A stretch of DNA of 64,000 bases from Rikenellaceae bacterium (GTDB lineage: Bacteria; Bacteroidota; Bacteroidia; Bacteroidales; UBA932), in assembly GCA_900771335.1 (NCBI GenBank), contig CAAGNP010000028.1, positions 20,963 through 84,962 on the forward strand, read 5' to 3'. The notes beneath the pieces were generated by a model. The model made no database searches. It saw only the letters and a list, made by a program, of their open reading frames with translations, and was not told the DNA's origin. Position numbers and translations under genes: made by a program. Below are positions 61,880-64,000 of this stretch, one piece after another (within the stretch, counting starts at the first letter, position 1; each line of letters starts with the position of its first letter).

Positions 61880-62449
61880 ATGATACTACCAATTTATGTA
61901 TTCGGCTCCGATGTGTTGAGAGCCAAAGCTAAAGAGATCGATATAGAGAGTGTGGACAAAGAGGCATTGGGCAAATTCATTGATGATATGTTCGACACCA
62001 TGAAGAATGCCGAAGGTGTTGGTCTGGCTGCACCTCAAGTGGGTAAGGATATCCAGTGTGTCATGGTGGACGGAAGGGATATTGCCGACACATACCACTA
62101 CCTTAAAGATTTCTTCAGAGTAATGATCAACCCTGTGGTGCTGGAGGAGAGTGAGGAGACATCCACTTATAGTGAAGGGTGCCTGAGCATACCAGATATA
62201 AACTGCGACATCATCCGTCCCAAGAAGATAAAGGTGGAGTATTACGACAGAGAGTTTGTAAAGCATGTGGAGGAGTTTGATGATTTTGCTGCGAGGATGG
62301 TGCAGCACGAACTTGACCACCTTAAAGGTGTCATGTTTGTGGACAAAGCTGCCCCTATCCGCAAGAAGATGATCAGCAGCAAGCTTCACAACATCTCAAA
62401 AGGTAAAGTGGGGGCGCACTATAAAATCAAATTGGAAAAAGCTAAATAA
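61880..62449 (+). CDS. def: Peptide deformylase
   Basis: Iron/zinc metalloenzyme that removes the N-formyl group from nascent proteins. All three motifs are present: GVGLAAPQVG (about 47-56), EGCLSIPD with the metal-binding cysteine (about 101-108) and QHELDHLKGVMF with two metal-binding histidines (about 145-156). The 189-residue length is normal. It follows ruvX by 9 bases and precedes the phosphohexomutase by 9 bases. Confidence 0.97.
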   Translation: MILPIYVFGSDVLRAKAKEIDIESVDKEALGKFIDDMFDTMKNAEGVGLAAPQVGKDIQCVMVDGRDIADTYHYLKDFFRVMINPVVLEESEETSTYSEGCLSIPDINCDIIRPKKIKVEYYDREFVKHVEEFDDFAARMVQHELDHLKGVMFVDKAAPIRKKMISSKLHNISKGKVGAHYKIKLEKAK

Positions 62450-62458
62450 GGATATATC

Positions 62459-63862
62459 ATGGGAGCATTTCACGCATACGATATCAGAGGTGTCTACAAT
62501 GTCGATTTTGACAAGGAGACAGTATACAAAGTGGGTTATTTTCTCCCCGGACTGTTAGGGGCCGACAAAGTTCTTGTGGGACGTGATGTAAGGGAGTCCT
62601 CTCCTCAAATGCACGAATACCTCCTCAAAGGTATCACAGATGCCGGGGCAGACGTCTATGATGCCGGGCTGGCCACTACCCCTATGATCTATTGGGGTAC
62701 TGCTGCCAAAGGGTTCAAGGCCTCTGTCCAGATTACCGCTTCGCACAATCCCCGTGAGTATAACGGCCTTAAGGTCTCCCGCGAGAATGCATTGCCCGTA
62801 GGGTATGATACCGGACTTGGTACCATCGAAGGGTGGATTAAAGAGGGGAGGGAGTGCCCCCCTGCTGCCGTAAAAGGCAAAGTGGTGGAGATGGATATCA
62901 AGGGGGAATATCTCGAATTCCAGAAGAGATATCTTGGGGACTACTCAAATCTTAATATAGGTGTCGATATCTCAAACGGTATGGCAGGGCTACTGGTCAA
63001 AGACCTTCTTGGGGAGGGCTCGGACAGGCTGCACTATATCTTTGATGAACTTGACGGGACATTCCCCAACCACGAAGCCAATCCACTTATCCCGGAGAAC
63101 ACCGAGGATCTTCGCCGCCTGGTGGCAGAGAAAAAGTGTGATATTGGTGTCATCTATGATGGAGATGCCGACAGGGTGATGTTTGTGGATGAAAACTCGA
63201 GATTTGTCTCTCCTGATCTTATCATTGCCCTCCTCGGCCACTTCTTCCTCGAGGCAATTGGTTCATCGGAGGCGGTGAAAGAGCGCAGGGAAGTGCTTAT
63301 GAATACCCCTAAACTTAAGGAGGGTGTGATCCAGGATATCAGAAGTTCAAAAGCGGTGGGTGAATATCTTGCCCCGATGGGTGGAGAGATCCACACATGG
63401 AGGGTCGGTAGGGCGTTTGCAGCCCCAAAACTCAGGGAGTTTGACGGCCTGTTCGGAGGTGAGCTTGCCGGTCACTACTACTTCAAGGATTTCTACTACT
63501 CAGACAGCGGCATCATGGCCTCTCTGATTGTTTTGGATATTGTGGCGCAGATGAAGAAGAGGGGGGCATCATTCTCCTTCCTCATCTCTCAGATAGAGAA
63601 ATATCAGAATTCAGGTGAGATCAATTTCAAGATAGAGGACAAAAAAGGGGCTATGGATAGAGTTAGAGACTACTTCCGCTCGCAGGAGACCCCGATACTA
63701 TCGATGGACTTTGACGGCTACAGGGAGGAGTTCCCCGACTGGTGGTACAATATCCGCCCTTCCAATACGGAGCCTTACCTACGCTTCCTCTGCGAAGCGA
63801 CCTCCAAGGAGCTTCTTGATGAGAAAGTGACAAAGGTGAAAGAGATAATAGATACATTCTAA
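62459..63862 (+). CDS. manB: Phosphomannomutase/phosphoglucomutase
   Basis: Alpha-D-phosphohexomutase of 467 residues that interconverts hexose 1- and 6-phosphates, feeding GDP-mannose or surface polysaccharide synthesis. The start AYDIRGVYN, the phosphoserine loop TASHNPREYNGLK (Ser near residue 98), the metal loop DGDADR and the phosphate-binding RPSNTEPYLR are all present. The substrate (mannose or glucose) cannot be fixed. An insertion-sequence end lies about 20 bases after its stop, so the insertion did not damage the gene. Confidence 0.92.
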   Translation: MGAFHAYDIRGVYNVDFDKETVYKVGYFLPGLLGADKVLVGRDVRESSPQMHEYLLKGITDAGADVYDAGLATTPMIYWGTAAKGFKASVQITASHNPREYNGLKVSRENALPVGYDTGLGTIEGWIKEGRECPPAAVKGKVVEMDIKGEYLEFQKRYLGDYSNLNIGVDISNGMAGLLVKDLLGEGSDRLHYIFDELDGTFPNHEANPLIPENTEDLRRLVAEKKCDIGVIYDGDADRVMFVDENSRFVSPDLIIALLGHFFLEAIGSSEAVKERREVLMNTPKLKEGVIQDIRSSKAVGEYLAPMGGEIHTWRVGRAFAAPKLREFDGLFGGELAGHYYFKDFYYSDSGIMASLIVLDIVAQMKKRGASFSFLISQIEKYQNSGEINFKIEDKKGAMDRVRDYFRSQETPILSMDFDGYREEFPDWWYNIRPSNTEPYLRFLCEATSKELLDEKVTKVKEIIDTF

Positions 63863-63890
63863 AAAAAACCGCGGCCTTGATTGACCTGAA

Positions 63891-63924
63891 CCCCGAAAGT
63901 TAGACAAAAAACTTTCGGGGTTTT
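63891..63924 (+). terminator. Hairpin at the insertion-sequence end
   Basis: CCCCGAAAGT (63891-63900) pairs perfectly with ACTTTCGGGG (63911-63920) around a 10-base loop, followed by TTTT. It can stop transcription entering the element from manB and keep transposase expression low. Confidence 0.75.
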
Positions 63925-63927
63925 GTT

Positions 63928-64000
63928 ATGTCTAAAAAGTACACGAAGCATGGCTATGCAGAACGATTAAAGTATATGCATATGATGGAGAATGGATGTA
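63928..64000 (+). CDS. IS3-family transposase OrfA, N-terminal fragment
   Basis: Only 24 residues are inside the window (starting MSKKYTKHGYAERLKYM). A short basic start directly behind the terminal hairpin is what is expected for the helix-turn-helix protein OrfA of IS3 elements, which is normally joined to OrfB by frameshifting. The rest is off the window, so the call relies mainly on context and the terminal repeat. Confidence 0.6.
   Translation, partial: MSKKYTKHGYAERLKYMHMMENGC

Larger units (their letters stand above)
63882..64000 (+). mobile_element. Left end of an IS3-family insertion sequence (truncated by window)
   Basis: The sequence TGACCTGAACCCCGAAAGTT, continuing with AGAC, resembles the terminal inverted repeats of IS150-group IS3 elements (TGnnCTGACCCCnnAAAGTT type). 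It is followed by a hairpin and a short basic ORF typical of orfA. The right end and target duplication lie outside the window. Confidence 0.75.

Overview
The window reads as a chromosomal core segment of a Bacteroidota genome, most likely order Bacteroidales. The grounds are: many gene starts preceded by the Bacteroidota -7 promoter element TAnnTTTG, few obvious Shine-Dalgarno sequences, and lineage-typical families (DUF4837 and DUF4249 lipoproteins, NamZ/DUF1343, a BtuB-BtuG vitamin B12 pair, a TGS-domain uridine-kinase-like protein, an ECF sigma factor followed by a dual-membrane anti-sigma-like protein, an S9 dipeptidyl peptidase). I cannot name genus or species. Genes are tightly packed, often overlapping by 1-11 bases, and several convergent pairs overlap at their stop codons.

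Layout. 1-5.4 kb (+): a truncated PBP1A, Ddl, a metallophosphoesterase/PQQ fusion and PrmC. 5.4-7.2 kb (-): a small membrane protein and a PfkB sugar/nucleoside kinase. 7.3-12.5 kb (+): PanC, PanD, a flippase-like membrane protein, a beta-barrel protein and a DPE2-like 4-alpha-glucanotransferase. 12.5-14.8 kb (-): a C26 glutamine amidotransferase and a beta-lactamase-fold serine hydrolase. 14.9-22 kb: RadA (+), a DUF4249 lipoprotein and a deoxynucleoside kinase (-), then an MBL hydrolase and UvrA (+). 22-26.6 kb (-): a TPR lipoprotein-like protein, an EnvC-like factor and a nucleoside kinase. 26.7-32.8 kb (+): an ECF sigma factor with its membrane partner, KdtA, ComM-like ATPase, TsaE and NamZ. 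33-43.1 kb (-): one long cluster from a small membrane protein and MutL through rhomboid, an EEP-family protein, TsaC, RsmE, a DUF5009 acyltransferase, a YfcE phosphoesterase and an S9 peptidase to PnuC. 43.1-46.6 kb: IspF, tRNA-Gln, tRNA-Met, a block of 67-base repeats, a zinc-finger ORF, a tail-less SSB and CysS. 46.6-49.3 kb (-): MiaB, OsmC and a beta-propeller lipoprotein. 49.4-55.2 kb (+): an LEA-2 lipoprotein, a SPOR-like protein, a cobalamin riboswitch with BtuB and BtuG, and RpoN. 55.2-61.4 kb (-): Upp, RadC, S20, tRNA-Glu, and the operon M23 peptidase-Dxr-RseP-DUF4837. 61.5-63.9 kb (+): RuvX, Def and a phosphohexomutase, then the left end of an IS3-family insertion sequence cut off by the window edge.

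Functional threads: cell wall (PBP1A, Ddl, EnvC-like, M23, NamZ), isoprenoid synthesis (IspF, Dxr), pantothenate synthesis (PanC/D), DNA repair (RadA, UvrA, MutL, RadC, RuvX), tRNA modification (TsaE, TsaC, MiaB), envelope stress (ECF sigma with partner, RseP) and cobalamin uptake (riboswitch, BtuB, BtuG).

I did not find a clear new multi-gene defence or mobile system. The most unexplained sequence is the repeat block next to tRNA-Met (43891-44205), followed by a small family of CCCGCGWCAG hairpins shared by two intergenic regions about 15 kb apart.
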